From: JAJPHU01 sp035553375
GTDB taxonomy: Bacteria > Planctomycetota > Planctomycetia > Gemmatales > Gemmataceae
Length of the DNA stretch: 64,000 nucleotides
Assembly (NCBI GenBank): GCA_035553375.1
Contig: DATNCY010000276.1
Coordinates: forward strand, 18,016-82,015
Reading direction: 5' to 3'
Shown in pieces: positions 52,928 through 62,139 of the stretch. Positions within the stretch are counted from its first letter, which is position 1, and each line of letters begins with the position of its first letter. A model generated the notes under the pieces. It was not told where the DNA came from, made no database searches, and saw nothing but the letters and a program-made list of their open reading frames with translations. Made by a program: the position numbers and the translations under genes.

Positions 52928-55273
52928 ATGTCACGCCCTTCCCTTATCTCTTCTTGCATCGCTCCCCTCTGCTTGACAATTTTCCTCGCAACGTGTCGAG
53001 GTCAGGCGTTCATCGAACAAATAACGCCGCCTGCCGTGGAGCGCGGCAAGACGACGCGCGTCACTCTCTCCGGTACTCAGTTCGGCCAGCCACTCGATCT
53101 GTGGACCTCGCTGCCTGCCGGCAAGCTGCGCGCGAAGCCGGTCAGCGGCGACGCCACGAGCGCCGTCTTCGACGTGACGATTCCCGCCGATGCGCCGGTC
53201 GGTATCTGCGGCATCCGTTTGGCGACGGTCGATGGTTTGAGTAATGTCCATCTCTTCCTCATCGACGATCTGCCCGTACGTCCGGCACCTGTTGCCAGGG
53301 AAGGGCCGGCGAAAGTCACGCTGCCGAGTGCGCTATGGGGCCGCTTCCGCAAGGCCGAAGTTGATCGCTTCGCCATTGACGTGGTGGCCGGCCAACGTGT
53401 TTCGTTCGAGGTCGTCGGCAATCGTTTCGGTGCAGACATCGATCCGTTGGTGACGCTGCGCGATGCGCGCGGTCGCTGGATTGCCGAGCGCGACAACGAT
53501 CCGGGTTTGTACGTCGATTGTCGTTTTGAGCATGTCTTCGCGACGGCCGGCACGTATTTCGTTGAGGTGCGCGACGCACGCTATCACGGCTCGGCGCATG
53601 GCCATTATGTGTTGCGCATGGGTCGTTTTCCGGCGGCACGGGTGGCGCTTCCCTCGGTAGTCCCTCTCGGCAAACGCGGTGAGATCCATCTACCGGAATT
53701 GGGCGGCGCGGCGTTCACCATCGAGACGCCGCGCGATCAACACGAAGGGCCATTCTTCGCCGCGCTACGACGGCATGGCGATGAGGCTTCCACCTGGCTG
53801 CCATTGAAGGCCAGTTCGTTGGAACCCATCGTAGAGCGAGAGCCGAACAACACACTGGCTCAGGCGACGCCGGCCAAAACATCCGGCGTACTGTGTGGCG
53901 TCCTTGGCGAATCGGACGACCGCGATTTCTTCCGCCTCGATCTGGCGAAAGGCCAGAAACTCCGCGTGCGCGGTCAAGCTCGTGCCCTCAATTCCCCGGC
54001 CGATCTCGAAGTCAAAATCATCGACGCCACAGGCCGCGAGCTACGTCGTGCCAGCAATCCCGGCGAAGATGAAGTCATGTTCGAGTTCGCCGCCCCGACC
54101 GCCGGCGCTTACGGTCTGATGGTGCGCGACCTCGCCCACGACGGCGGCGCGGCGTTCGCTTACCGGATTGAAGTCCGCAACAGCGAGCCACGGGTACAAG
54201 TCATCGCCGAAACGGAAGGACTGACTGTGCCGCGAAGTTCGTATCAGCCGGTGGTGTTGACCGCGACGCGCACCGACTACACCGGCCCCATCAAGCTGAC
54301 GCTCGCCGGCGCTCCGTCCGACGTAACGCTGACGCCCGACGAAATCCCGGCCAACAGTAACGCGCTTGTCTGCAAGCTATCGGCCACCGCTTCAGCACCC
54401 ATCGGCATCCACACCTTGCAAATCCTCGCTCAACCATCCGCGCATCCCGAAGTTGGGCCGAGTCTCGTCCGCACTCAGCCGTTGATTGACCGCCAGCGAG
54501 TGAATGTCGATTTGATCCCCTACGCCCTGCGCGAAGATCAACGGCGGCTGCCGCCGTCGCTGACGGATCGGCTCGCCCTGCAAATCACACCGCCGGCACC
54601 GTTCACGATGGAACTGCCCGAACCGACGCGGACGCTGGTACGCTACTTGAATGTCCCCGTTCCCATCGTCACCACGCGGAGCAACGAGTTCACAGGGCCG
54701 ATTACCTTCACTGCGCGCGGTGGTCAAATTGGCGACAAAGAAGAGGGCCGAACGCGCGTTTATACCGAGTTCTCCTCCGCCACGCCTTCACAACCCAACA
54801 TAACCGGCGTCATCCATACGCGCATCCTGGTCAATCTCGGCAAGTTCCGCATTGAGGTACGCGGCACCGGCGAACACAAGGGCCGGCGCATCACGCTCGC
54901 TCGCACGTTCGATCTGGACGTGAAGACGGGTTTCGCTCCAAGCGCGGAGCCGGCCACGCTTATGCTGCCGCCCGGCGGCTCCGCGCGTGTCCGTCTGCTG
55001 GCCAACCGCGTTCCGCCGTTCGCCGGTGATGTAACGGTGGAGTTGTCGAAAGCGCCTGGCGTGACGCTGCCGGAGAAAGTGGTCATTCCGCGCGGCCAAG
55101 ATAGTATCGAGTTGGCCGTGCAAGTGGTGGCGGAGGCGACTCCCGGACGGCACGGGATTCAGTTATCGAGCCGTGGCATCGTGGGCAAATACGAAGAGGA
55201 GCAACGGGGGACGCAACTTGTCATCGAGATACGCAAGCCGGAAACTCCGAAGAAAGGCGCAGCCCCCAAGTGA
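52928..55273 (+). CDS. Secreted PPC-domain (pre-peptidase C-terminal) multidomain protein
   Basis: 781 residues from the ATG at 52928 with GAGGTG upstream. A signal peptide (1-26) is followed by an IPT/TIG-like domain (30-110), a PPC-like domain (about 130-230, with VEVRDARYHGSAHGHY), a second one (about 310-420, with FFRLDLAKGQKLRVRGQARA) and C-terminal Ig-like domains. It has the same architecture as the protein at 5537-7957 and, like it, is transcribed together with a DUF1549/1553 gene. No protease domain is attached. Binding to a polymer or a partner protein is inferred. Confidence 0.9.
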   Translation: MSRPSLISSCIAPLCLTIFLATCRGQAFIEQITPPAVERGKTTRVTLSGTQFGQPLDLWTSLPAGKLRAKPVSGDATSAVFDVTIPADAPVGICGIRLATVDGLSNVHLFLIDDLPVRPAPVAREGPAKVTLPSALWGRFRKAEVDRFAIDVVAGQRVSFEVVGNRFGADIDPLVTLRDARGRWIAERDNDPGLYVDCRFEHVFATAGTYFVEVRDARYHGSAHGHYVLRMGRFPAARVALPSVVPLGKRGEIHLPELGGAAFTIETPRDQHEGPFFAALRRHGDEASTWLPLKASSLEPIVEREPNNTLAQATPAKTSGVLCGVLGESDDRDFFRLDLAKGQKLRVRGQARALNSPADLEVKIIDATGRELRRASNPGEDEVMFEFAAPTAGAYGLMVRDLAHDGGAAFAYRIEVRNSEPRVQVIAETEGLTVPRSSYQPVVLTATRTDYTGPIKLTLAGAPSDVTLTPDEIPANSNALVCKLSATASAPIGIHTLQILAQPSAHPEVGPSLVRTQPLIDRQRVNVDLIPYALREDQRRLPPSLTDRLALQITPPAPFTMELPEPTRTLVRYLNVPVPIVTTRSNEFTGPITFTARGGQIGDKEEGRTRVYTEFSSATPSQPNITGVIHTRILVNLGKFRIEVRGTGEHKGRRITLARTFDLDVKTGFAPSAEPATLMLPPGGSARVRLLANRVPPFAGDVTVELSKAPGVTLPEKVVIPRGQDSIELAVQVVAEATPGRHGIQLSSRGIVGKYEEEQRGTQLVIEIRKPETPKKGAAPK

Positions 55274-55343
55274 CCGTTCGCGTCAATCCGAGGAAGAAGT
55301 ACAATGAGCGTTCGGGTTGCCCTGGGTTTCGCCGGAGAATCGT

Positions 55344-56063
55344 ATGTCTACCGCATCCGCGCTTGCCACGCCGCCTCTTCCAACCATCCCGCGCCCCGTG
55401 CGGGTGGTGATCGGTGAATCGGTTTGTATCCCCCCCGAGGTGGTTGACCTGGACTCGTTCTGTCGCTGGGCGATCTCGGACCAGTATCCCGAACGGGGCA
55501 GGTTCTCGTTCCTTCACGGAACCCTCTGGGTGGACCTGAGCATGGAAGACCTCTACCTACATAACCGAGTCAAGACTCAATTCACGATCGTGCTGGGAGC
55601 ATTGGTTGAAACGCTTGGGCTGGGGATTTGGATTGGCGACGGGATGCTGCTCCGCCATAGCACGGCCGACCTGTCTACCGAACCAGACGGTATGTTCGTT
55701 TCTTACGATGCCCTGCGTAGCGGCCGAGTCGTTCGGGTCGAAGGCGAGACTTCCAACTGCTTGCAGCTGGAGGGCACCCCGGAGATGACGCTCGAAGTGG
55801 TCAGCGCCACCAGCGTGCATAAAGACACCGTGGAACTCCGCGAACTCTACTGGCAAGCAGGCGTCCTCGAATACTGGCTAGTTGATGCCCGCGGCGCTAC
55901 ACCCCGTTTCGACATCCTGCGGCGCGGCCCCAAGGGCTACACGGCCACACGCAAGCAAACGGGCGGTTGGAACAAGTCGAATGTCTTCGGCCGATCGTTT
56001 CAACTGGTGCGAAAGTTAGATCCACTCGGCGATCCGTTGTACGTGCTGAACGTGCGAGAATAA
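55344..56063 (+). CDS. Uma2-family (DUF820) endonuclease-like protein
   Basis: 239 residues from the ATG at 55344, with GGAGA upstream. The PD-(D/E)XK residues are in STEPDGMFVSY and MTLEVVSATSVHKDTVELRE, followed by VLEYWLVDAR. It differs from the copy at 23566-24345 in lacking the helical tail. It is placed between the PPC gene (70 nt) and the DUF1549/1553 gene (43 nt). The reason for an Uma2 gene inside two of these envelope modules is unknown. Confidence 0.9.
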   Translation: MSTASALATPPLPTIPRPVRVVIGESVCIPPEVVDLDSFCRWAISDQYPERGRFSFLHGTLWVDLSMEDLYLHNRVKTQFTIVLGALVETLGLGIWIGDGMLLRHSTADLSTEPDGMFVSYDALRSGRVVRVEGETSNCLQLEGTPEMTLEVVSATSVHKDTVELRELYWQAGVLEYWLVDARGATPRFDILRRGPKGYTATRKQTGGWNKSNVFGRSFQLVRKLDPLGDPLYVLNVRE

Positions 56064-56106
56064 TGCCGAATCCTCACAGAGAGTCGCGCGTGATAGGAGG
56101 GAGATT

Positions 56107-58554
56107 GTGGAACGAAGAACTGCTTTCATCGCTGGATTATTCCTCGCTCTCGTGTCTGATCCCGGCGCACGCGCGGACGAATCAAGCGCATCGTTCACCG
56201 TCATTCCTGCCGAAATCTCCCTCAAGGGAGCGCGTGCCCGGCAAGCCTTGCTCGTCACCGCGCACGGTTCGCAAGGTGACACCGACTTGACGGCGATCAC
56301 GACGTATCAAAGCCGCGATCCGCGCATTGTCATCGTCAACGCCGCCGGTATCGTGACGCCGAAAAGCGACGGCAGCACGGAAATTATCGTGCGCCACGCG
56401 GGACGCGAAGCACGCGCTCGGGTGATCGTCGAGGACTTCGCCAAGCCTGCGCCCGTCGATTTCCGCACGGACGTGATCGCGGCCCTGTCGCGCGCCGGCT
56501 GCAATCAAGGAGCGTGTCACGGCTCACCGCACGGCAAAAACGGCTTCCATCTGAGTCTGCGCGGCTACGATCCGGAACACGATTTCAAGACGCTGACGCG
56601 CGATGAAATGGGCCGGCGCACCAATCGTGTTGTGCCCGAGGAGAGCCTTATTCTGCTGAAAGGCGCGGGGCGTGTGCCGCATCAGGGCGGCGTGCGCTTT
56701 CGGCTGGGCGATCCCGCCTATCGCGCGGTTCTCGGCTGGATTCGTGAAGGCTGTCAAGCGGGTGTCACTGCCGCGAAGCTCATACACCTCGAAGTGTTGC
56801 CCGGCACTCGTCGCCTGCATACGTCCCGTCCTCGTCAGCAGTTGATCGCGCGGGCGCACTTCGACGATGGCGCGATCCGCGACGTGACGGAATTGGCCGT
56901 GTACAGCTCGAACGATCCGGCCAGCGCCAGCGTCACGCCGGAGGGCCTCGTCGAGTTCACGCATACGGCTGAGGCATCCATTCTCGTACGCTATCTCGAC
57001 CGCATCACCGGCGTTCGCTTGACTTATGTGCGGCACGATTCGCGCTTCACCTTCACCCCCCCGCCGGTCGCCAATTACATTGATGAACACGTCTTCGCCA
57101 AGCAGCGCCAGCTGCAACTGACGCCCGCACGGGATGCCTCGGACGCTGTCTTCTTACGCCGCGTTTATCTCGATCTGATTGGTACGTTGCCCACCGTCAA
57201 GGAATCGCGAGATTTTCTCGACTCAAAAGATGCCCAAAAGAGGAAAGAGCTTATCGATCGCCTCCTGAGCCGGGATGAGTATGCCAGTTTTTGGGCGTTG
57301 AAGTGGGCTGATGTGCTGCGCGGCAATCCGGCCACCATCAGCGAACGGGGCGTACACAGCTTCCATCGTTACCTTGTGCGGGCGATGGCCGCGGATCGGC
57401 CGATGGATGGCTTCGCGCGCGAATTGCTGACCAGTCTCGGCAACACGGTGAACAAGCCGGCCGCCAATTTTTATCGCATTTCACGCACTCCCGAAGAGGC
57501 CGCCGAGACGTTTGCGCAGCTGTTCCTCGGCGTGCGCGTGCAATGCGCCAAGTGTCACAATCATCCCTTCGAGTCCATCAGCCAAACCGACTATTTCGGC
57601 CTGGCCGCATTCTTCGCCCAGGTCGAACGCAAGCAGCCGCGCTTCGGACTGGACAATGAAATCATCTATCTCGCCCCTGGCCGTGAAGTGCGGCATCCGA
57701 CGACTAACAAAACACAGGAACCGTCCGCGTTCGGCACGCCTGCGGGCAAGTTGGCGTCCGACGACGACCGGCGCGAGCGGTTGGCCGACTGGCTCACCAA
57801 GCCGGACAATCGCTATTTCGCGCCGTCCATTGTCAACCGCGTGTGGTTCCATCTCGTCGGCCGGGGCATCGTTGAACCGATTGATGATTTCCGCGAGACG
57901 AACCCACCTAGCAACCCCGAACTACTCGACGCGCTGAGCAAGGACTTCGTGCGCAACGGCTATCGGCTCAAGCCGCTCATTCGTTCGATCCTCCATTCGC
58001 GCACCTATCAGCTGGCCAGTGCCGGCCGTCCGGCATTGTCGCCACACGCGGCCAATCCTGATCGCTATTTCACCCGCGCAAGCGTGCGCATGCTGTCAGC
58101 CGAGCAAATCCTCGATGCGATTTCGCAGGCTTCCGGCGTCCCGGAGCCGTTTCCCGGTTATCCCGTGGGTACGCGCGCCATCGACATTGCCGAAGGGGGG
58201 ATTTCTCATCCCTTCTTGCAGGCGTTCTCTCGGCCGGTGCGCGATGTGTCCTGCGAATGCGCGCGCGAGGAAGATCCGTCGCTGCCGCAGATGCTGCACT
58301 TGCTCAATAACAAGGGCGTCCTCGCTCGAATCAAGTCGCCGAAAAGCCGGCTGGCACGCTGGCTCCATGAAGAGAAGGACACGATTGTCATTATCAGCAA
58401 CCTCTACCTGGCCACCTTGAGCCGGCGGCCAAGCAGAGAGGAAACGAATGTGATCCTGCATCATATCGCCGACCACGGAGGCGATCGCGTCAAAGGCTTA
58501 CAAGATCTTCAATATGCGTTGTTCAATTCCAGCGAATTCCTGCTGCGGCATTGA
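56107..58554 (+). CDS. DUF1549/DUF1553 protein with Ig-like domain and cytochrome-like motifs
   Basis: 815 residues from a GTG at 56107, with GGAGGGAG just upstream. A signal peptide (1-23) is followed by a Big2-like domain (28-110), CX4CH (CNQGACH, 132-138), DUF1549 (from about 322) with CAKCH at 480-484 followed by NHPFESI, and DUF1553 (from about 545) with NRVWFHLVGRGIVEPIDDFR. The end (NSSEFLLRH) matches the other copies. It is closest in layout to the protein at 3020-5488. It is the last gene of the PPC-Uma2-DUF1549 cluster. Role unknown. Confidence 0.93.
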   Translation: MERRTAFIAGLFLALVSDPGARADESSASFTVIPAEISLKGARARQALLVTAHGSQGDTDLTAITTYQSRDPRIVIVNAAGIVTPKSDGSTEIIVRHAGREARARVIVEDFAKPAPVDFRTDVIAALSRAGCNQGACHGSPHGKNGFHLSLRGYDPEHDFKTLTRDEMGRRTNRVVPEESLILLKGAGRVPHQGGVRFRLGDPAYRAVLGWIREGCQAGVTAAKLIHLEVLPGTRRLHTSRPRQQLIARAHFDDGAIRDVTELAVYSSNDPASASVTPEGLVEFTHTAEASILVRYLDRITGVRLTYVRHDSRFTFTPPPVANYIDEHVFAKQRQLQLTPARDASDAVFLRRVYLDLIGTLPTVKESRDFLDSKDAQKRKELIDRLLSRDEYASFWALKWADVLRGNPATISERGVHSFHRYLVRAMAADRPMDGFARELLTSLGNTVNKPAANFYRISRTPEEAAETFAQLFLGVRVQCAKCHNHPFESISQTDYFGLAAFFAQVERKQPRFGLDNEIIYLAPGREVRHPTTNKTQEPSAFGTPAGKLASDDDRRERLADWLTKPDNRYFAPSIVNRVWFHLVGRGIVEPIDDFRETNPPSNPELLDALSKDFVRNGYRLKPLIRSILHSRTYQLASAGRPALSPHAANPDRYFTRASVRMLSAEQILDAISQASGVPEPFPGYPVGTRAIDIAEGGISHPFLQAFSRPVRDVSCECAREEDPSLPQMLHLLNNKGVLARIKSPKSRLARWLHEEKDTIVIISNLYLATLSRRPSREETNVILHHIADHGGDRVKGLQDLQYALFNSSEFLLRH

Positions 58555-58597
58555 ATCGGTAGTTCGATTGCTCACGTGGTCGGCAGTCCCGGACGGA

Positions 58598-59329
58598 TTA
58601 CGGCAACTCGCGGATGCGGAGGTTGCGGAAGTCAATCGGCGAGCCTTCCGATTCCAAACACAGATAGCCCATCCGCGGCTCGATGCCGTTGCCGCCGGAA
58701 ACTTCCTCACCGTTGACCCACAAGCGAATCTCGCCGTTGATCGCCCGAACGTAGTAATGATTCCACTGGCCGACGCCCTTGCTCAGATTCTTGCGCGGGA
58801 AGCTCCGGCTGCCGTTGGGCGATGTCGGGGCGAACGGCTTCATCTTCGACGCGCCGACCGCGAACACATCGCCGTTGGTCGTGAACCAATCGGGTTTTTT
58901 CTTCTGCTGCTTCTCGTACTGTTCGGCGTAGCCGTGGTCGAGAATCTGCACCTCAATGCCGTGGGGCAGCCGGCCGGGTTTCAGTTCCTTGATCGACTTC
59001 TCCGACGCCCATACGAAGATGCCCGAATTGCCAGCGCTTTTTTGGTGCCGCCACTCGGCGACCAGTTCAAAATTGGTGTATTGCTTCTTCGTACGGCAAA
59101 CGCCTACCGGCTGCCCCGTGCAGTGAACGCTGCCGTCTTTCCACGCCCAGGTGTTTTCATCGCAGTTGACATTCACGAAGTTATCCGCCCCCAGTTCCTT
59201 CCAACCGGGACCAGTGCCGTCGATGAACGCCTTCGGTTGTTCCGCCGGCTTGTCGGCCGGCACCGCCAGCGAACAGAAAATGAACGGCAGACAGACGGTA
59301 ATCAACATGCTCCAACGCGGCGCTTTCAT
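58598..59329 (-). CDS. DUF1080 (3-keto-disaccharide hydrolase-like) protein
   Basis: 243 residues from the ATG at 59329 with GGAG upstream; a longer open frame upstream has no signal. A signal peptide (1-25) is followed by a concanavalin/LamG-like fold with YTNFELVAEWRHQKSAGNSG, GIFVW, PHGIEVQILDHGY and IRLWVNGEEVSGG. These are typical of DUF1080, which includes glycoside-processing enzymes acting on 3-keto sugars. It is convergent with the DUF1549/1553 gene and the spacing is 43 nt. Substrate not known. Confidence 0.92.
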   Translation of the reverse strand: MKAPRWSMLITVCLPFIFCSLAVPADKPAEQPKAFIDGTGPGWKELGADNFVNVNCDENTWAWKDGSVHCTGQPVGVCRTKKQYTNFELVAEWRHQKSAGNSGIFVWASEKSIKELKPGRLPHGIEVQILDHGYAEQYEKQQKKKPDWFTTNGDVFAVGASKMKPFAPTSPNGSRSFPRKNLSKGVGQWNHYYVRAINGEIRLWVNGEEVSGGNGIEPRMGYLCLESEGSPIDFRNLRIRELP

Positions 59330-59461
59330 GGGGAAACTCCTCCGGGCGAAGACATTGAGCCAGGCAAGCGAGCGGGCGAGGGAGCCAATGCTCCGTGGAT
59401 GAACCTTGACGCCGGCTCGTCGCGATGGGATTGATCTAGCGGAGGCAACGTCAAGAACAAG

Positions 59462-59500
59462 CCTCACCGTAATCGGCCATGGCCCGGGGTGAGGTTTTTT
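59462..59500 (+). terminator. Terminator-like hairpin next to the IS66 remnant
   Basis: CCTCACC (59462-59468) pairs with GGTGAGG (59488-59494), enclosing GGCCATGGCC, and is followed by six T. On the plus strand no gene precedes it closely, so it may be part of the vanished insertion element rather than a host terminator. Confidence 0.45.
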
Positions 59501-59537
59501 GGGAATCGGTCTTGTCACGCCCCTGCTTTTCCCCAAC

Positions 59538-59901
59538 ATGAAGGGCATGTCACTGGAGATCACGGAAGACCTGATTGCCCGCCAAACGCCGGAAGCACAG
59601 GCCATCATCCGCGCCCTCCTCGCCAAAATCCAGCAATCACCGGGCGTGGCTGTGGACTTTTTTGGATCAGGAGGTCGAGCCGACCAACAACGCCAGCGAG
59701 CGCGCCCTACGGCATGCGGTCATCTGGCGGAAGCTGTCCTTTGGCACGCAGAGCGCAGGTGGAAGCCGCTTTGTTGAGACAATGTTGACGGTGATCGAGA
59801 CTTGTCGGCAACAGTCTCGGAGCATCTTCGCCTACGTCACGGTAGCAGTCCAAACCCACTTCGCCCGGCAGCCCATGCCTTCACTGCTTCCTGAGTCGTG
59901 A
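59538..59901 (+). pseudogene. IS66-family transposase remnant
   Basis: Two pieces of one transposase are present in different frames. From 59538, MKGMSLEITEDLIARQTPEA and AQAIIRALLAKI match the N-terminus. From about 59645 to 59901, LWTFLDQEVEPTNNASERAL, then RHAVIWRKLSFGTQSAGGSR, match the C-terminal end. A full IS66 transposase has roughly 500 residues, so several hundred codons between them are lost and the junction is also frameshifted. No inverted terminal repeats of the element were recognised. Confidence 0.85.
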
Positions 59902-59992
59902 ACCCTTGGGATGAGTGTGCATCTGGCGCGAGCGCAGATCTTGCTCGATCTGAAGCGGGCGGCCAAGGCCGAGCAAGTCGCTGTTCCCTCGC

Positions 59993-61621
59993 TCAGCGCG
60001 GCGCTTTCGAGCGGGGGGGCGGAATCGAAAGCAACACCAGGGTACTCCTCCTGTCCTCGGCGATCCCGGTCTGCCGCACCGTCACCAGTGCCAGTGCCCG
60101 CCCGTCTGGGGACAGGGCGGCAGACAGGACGGTGGTTAACGAGGGGGAGTCGGAATAAAGGGGGTGCTGAAACGCCCGCTCCAGCTTGCTCTCCCGGTCC
60201 CAGACCATCACCTCGCCGCCGGGGGCACCGACAGAGACCAGATCCTTCCCGGTCGCGGACTGCCAGTGGAACCGCTTTGGTATCGGCAGCGCCAGCCGTT
60301 CCCGGCCCGTGGCCGCCTCCCAGAGCCGGAGGTGCGAGTAGTTGTCGGCCTGTAGGGTGCTCCGGTGGTGCGAATGGTTGCCGGCCAGCAGGACGCTATC
60401 GGGCGTGAACGCCAGGCCGCTTGAAAAAGCCGGCCCTGCTTGAGCGATCGTCCGCCGCTCCTTCCAGGTACCCGTATCCCAGAGCTTGATCCGATTGTCC
60501 GGCGGATGGTGCCGTTTGTCCCCCAACTGTTCGGGAGTGAAGGGGAGATGGAAATCTCTCCAGGCGAAACTTGCGGCGAAGGTTTTTCCGTCCGGCGCGA
60601 AGGCACAATCGATATTGTCCCAGGGTTGACTTTTGTCCTCGACGCCCGAAACCCGCTCCGACGGGCTATACCCCTTGAGCACCGCGACCTCGGCCCCGGT
60701 CGCCCCGTTCCGGATGCTGACGACTCCGGGGGTGTCGCCGGCGACGGCGTACCGGTGCAAGTCAGGGGAGACAGCGAACAGTAAGCTGAACCGGGTGCGA
60801 TTGAACTCGCGCAGCGGGAACCGGGTCGTCACGGCGCGACGGCCCAGATCCCAGTGGACCATTTCCGGCGTGCAGCCGTGTCTCGTGTCGATCCATGCGG
60901 CGGCCAGCGTCTTGCCATCACGGGAGAAGGCGAGCGCGTGGGGGCCGGACTTGGCATTGGCACCTTCCCCCGGCATCGTCAGCTTCCGGGCCGGCTCGCC
61001 CTGGGGCATCGGGTAGAGCGTTACCTGCCCGCCGCTGCCGACCGCCAGCCACTTCCCGTCCGGGGAGAACGCCGCGACTCCGTAATAGTCGGGGAGGGTG
61101 ACGCGCCACCGTTCCTTCAGGGCGACCGGCCGCAACTCCTGGAAGAGGGCCTTCTGGCCCTCGGTGAGCAGATCCTCTACCTGTTCCCGGGCGGCTTTGC
61201 GGAGCCTTTTCGCCTTGGCGTTCAGGCGTTCGGCCTCCGCCCGCGCCTTCTGCGCGATGGAGTTCCATTGCCGAATTCGCTGGGGATCCCGTTCGTCGTC
61301 CTTGGACTCGCGCATCGCGACGTGTTCCTCCTTCTCGGCCCGCCGTTGGGCTAACCTGGCGTCGATCCAGCGCGTGACCGCCTCCCGGATCAGCCGGCGC
61401 TGCCGCTCCGAGAGCTTGAGCTGTTCGGCCAGTTCCGGGCGTGCCGCCAGCGCCAGGACGCCGTCGTCGTGGACGGTGAGCAATTCGAGGAAGCGCTGCA
61501 TTTCCGCCTCGCGCGATGGCGGAGCCGGGTCTGCGGCCGCGTCCGCGAGGAGCCAGAAGCCCGCCAGGAACAAGAGAGGTAAGGGCAATCGGGGGAAACG
61601 GACTGCGCAACCCGTGAACAT
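59993..61621 (-). CDS. Secreted WD40-type propeller protein with N-terminal coiled coil
   Basis: 542 residues from the ATG at 61621 with GGAG upstream. A signal peptide (1-30) is followed by a charged helical region (35-165, with LKLSERQRRLIREAVTRWID and many Arg/Glu/Ala), similar to periplasmic Spy-like or DUF-type linkers. A propeller of about seven blades fills residues 170-535 (AFSPDGKWLAVGSGG, AFSRDGKTLAAAWID, RIKLWDTGTWKERRT). The N-terminal part does not resemble the other WD40 genes here. It lies beside the IS66 remnant and is divergent from the kinase gene. Function unknown. Confidence 0.88.
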   Translation of the reverse strand: MFTGCAVRFPRLPLPLLFLAGFWLLADAAADPAPPSREAEMQRFLELLTVHDDGVLALAARPELAEQLKLSERQRRLIREAVTRWIDARLAQRRAEKEEHVAMRESKDDERDPQRIRQWNSIAQKARAEAERLNAKAKRLRKAAREQVEDLLTEGQKALFQELRPVALKERWRVTLPDYYGVAAFSPDGKWLAVGSGGQVTLYPMPQGEPARKLTMPGEGANAKSGPHALAFSRDGKTLAAAWIDTRHGCTPEMVHWDLGRRAVTTRFPLREFNRTRFSLLFAVSPDLHRYAVAGDTPGVVSIRNGATGAEVAVLKGYSPSERVSGVEDKSQPWDNIDCAFAPDGKTFAASFAWRDFHLPFTPEQLGDKRHHPPDNRIKLWDTGTWKERRTIAQAGPAFSSGLAFTPDSVLLAGNHSHHRSTLQADNYSHLRLWEAATGRERLALPIPKRFHWQSATGKDLVSVGAPGGEVMVWDRESKLERAFQHPLYSDSPSLTTVLSAALSPDGRALALVTVRQTGIAEDRRSTLVLLSIPPPRSKAPR

Positions 61622-62139
61622 GATTGTTCTCCTTCGACCCGCAAGATCCAGCCGCCGAACACCCCGCCCGCTGGCCAGGGTGGTGGGGAGAAGTCGGACC
61701 TTGGAAAGCCTATTTGCGGTCCCGATCGGGTGCAGCGACCAGTGTGAGGTGGCTGCCGGTAGTATAAGTATAAGGGCGTCCAAGGCAAGTAGGCCGCTTA
61801 TCTGAACAAGCGCTTGTGCCCTGCGCGTAATTCTGGCAGCGTTTTCCCCGAAAATTGGTTCCGGAATTCGAGGATGGGCACCTACCCTGGCGGCCTGCGC
61901 GAATAGATGACCGCAACCCGGTCCCGTCACGGCACGGTCGCCTCGCCATTTTACAGAGGAGAGGCCAGGTACGCCGATACTGCGGCGCCGCCGCCCGCTA
62001 TACGCTTGTTACTCTCGTCCCGTGAATGGATACAGCCTCGTCCTTCCGCTATTTCGTGTTGGAGTGGTTCGGAGAATGGGGATAAGATGGCATCGCATCG
62101 TTTTCCACTACGCAATCTCCTTGATCGCGGGAATCCATT
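61622..62139. other. Divergent intergenic region, 518 bp
   Basis: Between the propeller gene and the protein kinase gene, pointing apart. No hairpin of the dispersed families and no small conserved protein was seen. A short AT-richer tract (TAGTATAAGTATAAG, around 61757-61771) is the only candidate promoter-like sequence, and I cannot assign it with confidence. Confidence 0.5.

Noticed and set aside
59911..60408. 165-residue open frame on plus after the IS66 remnant
   Set aside because: Most of it is antisense to the propeller gene and Pro/Arg-rich; no domain was recognised.
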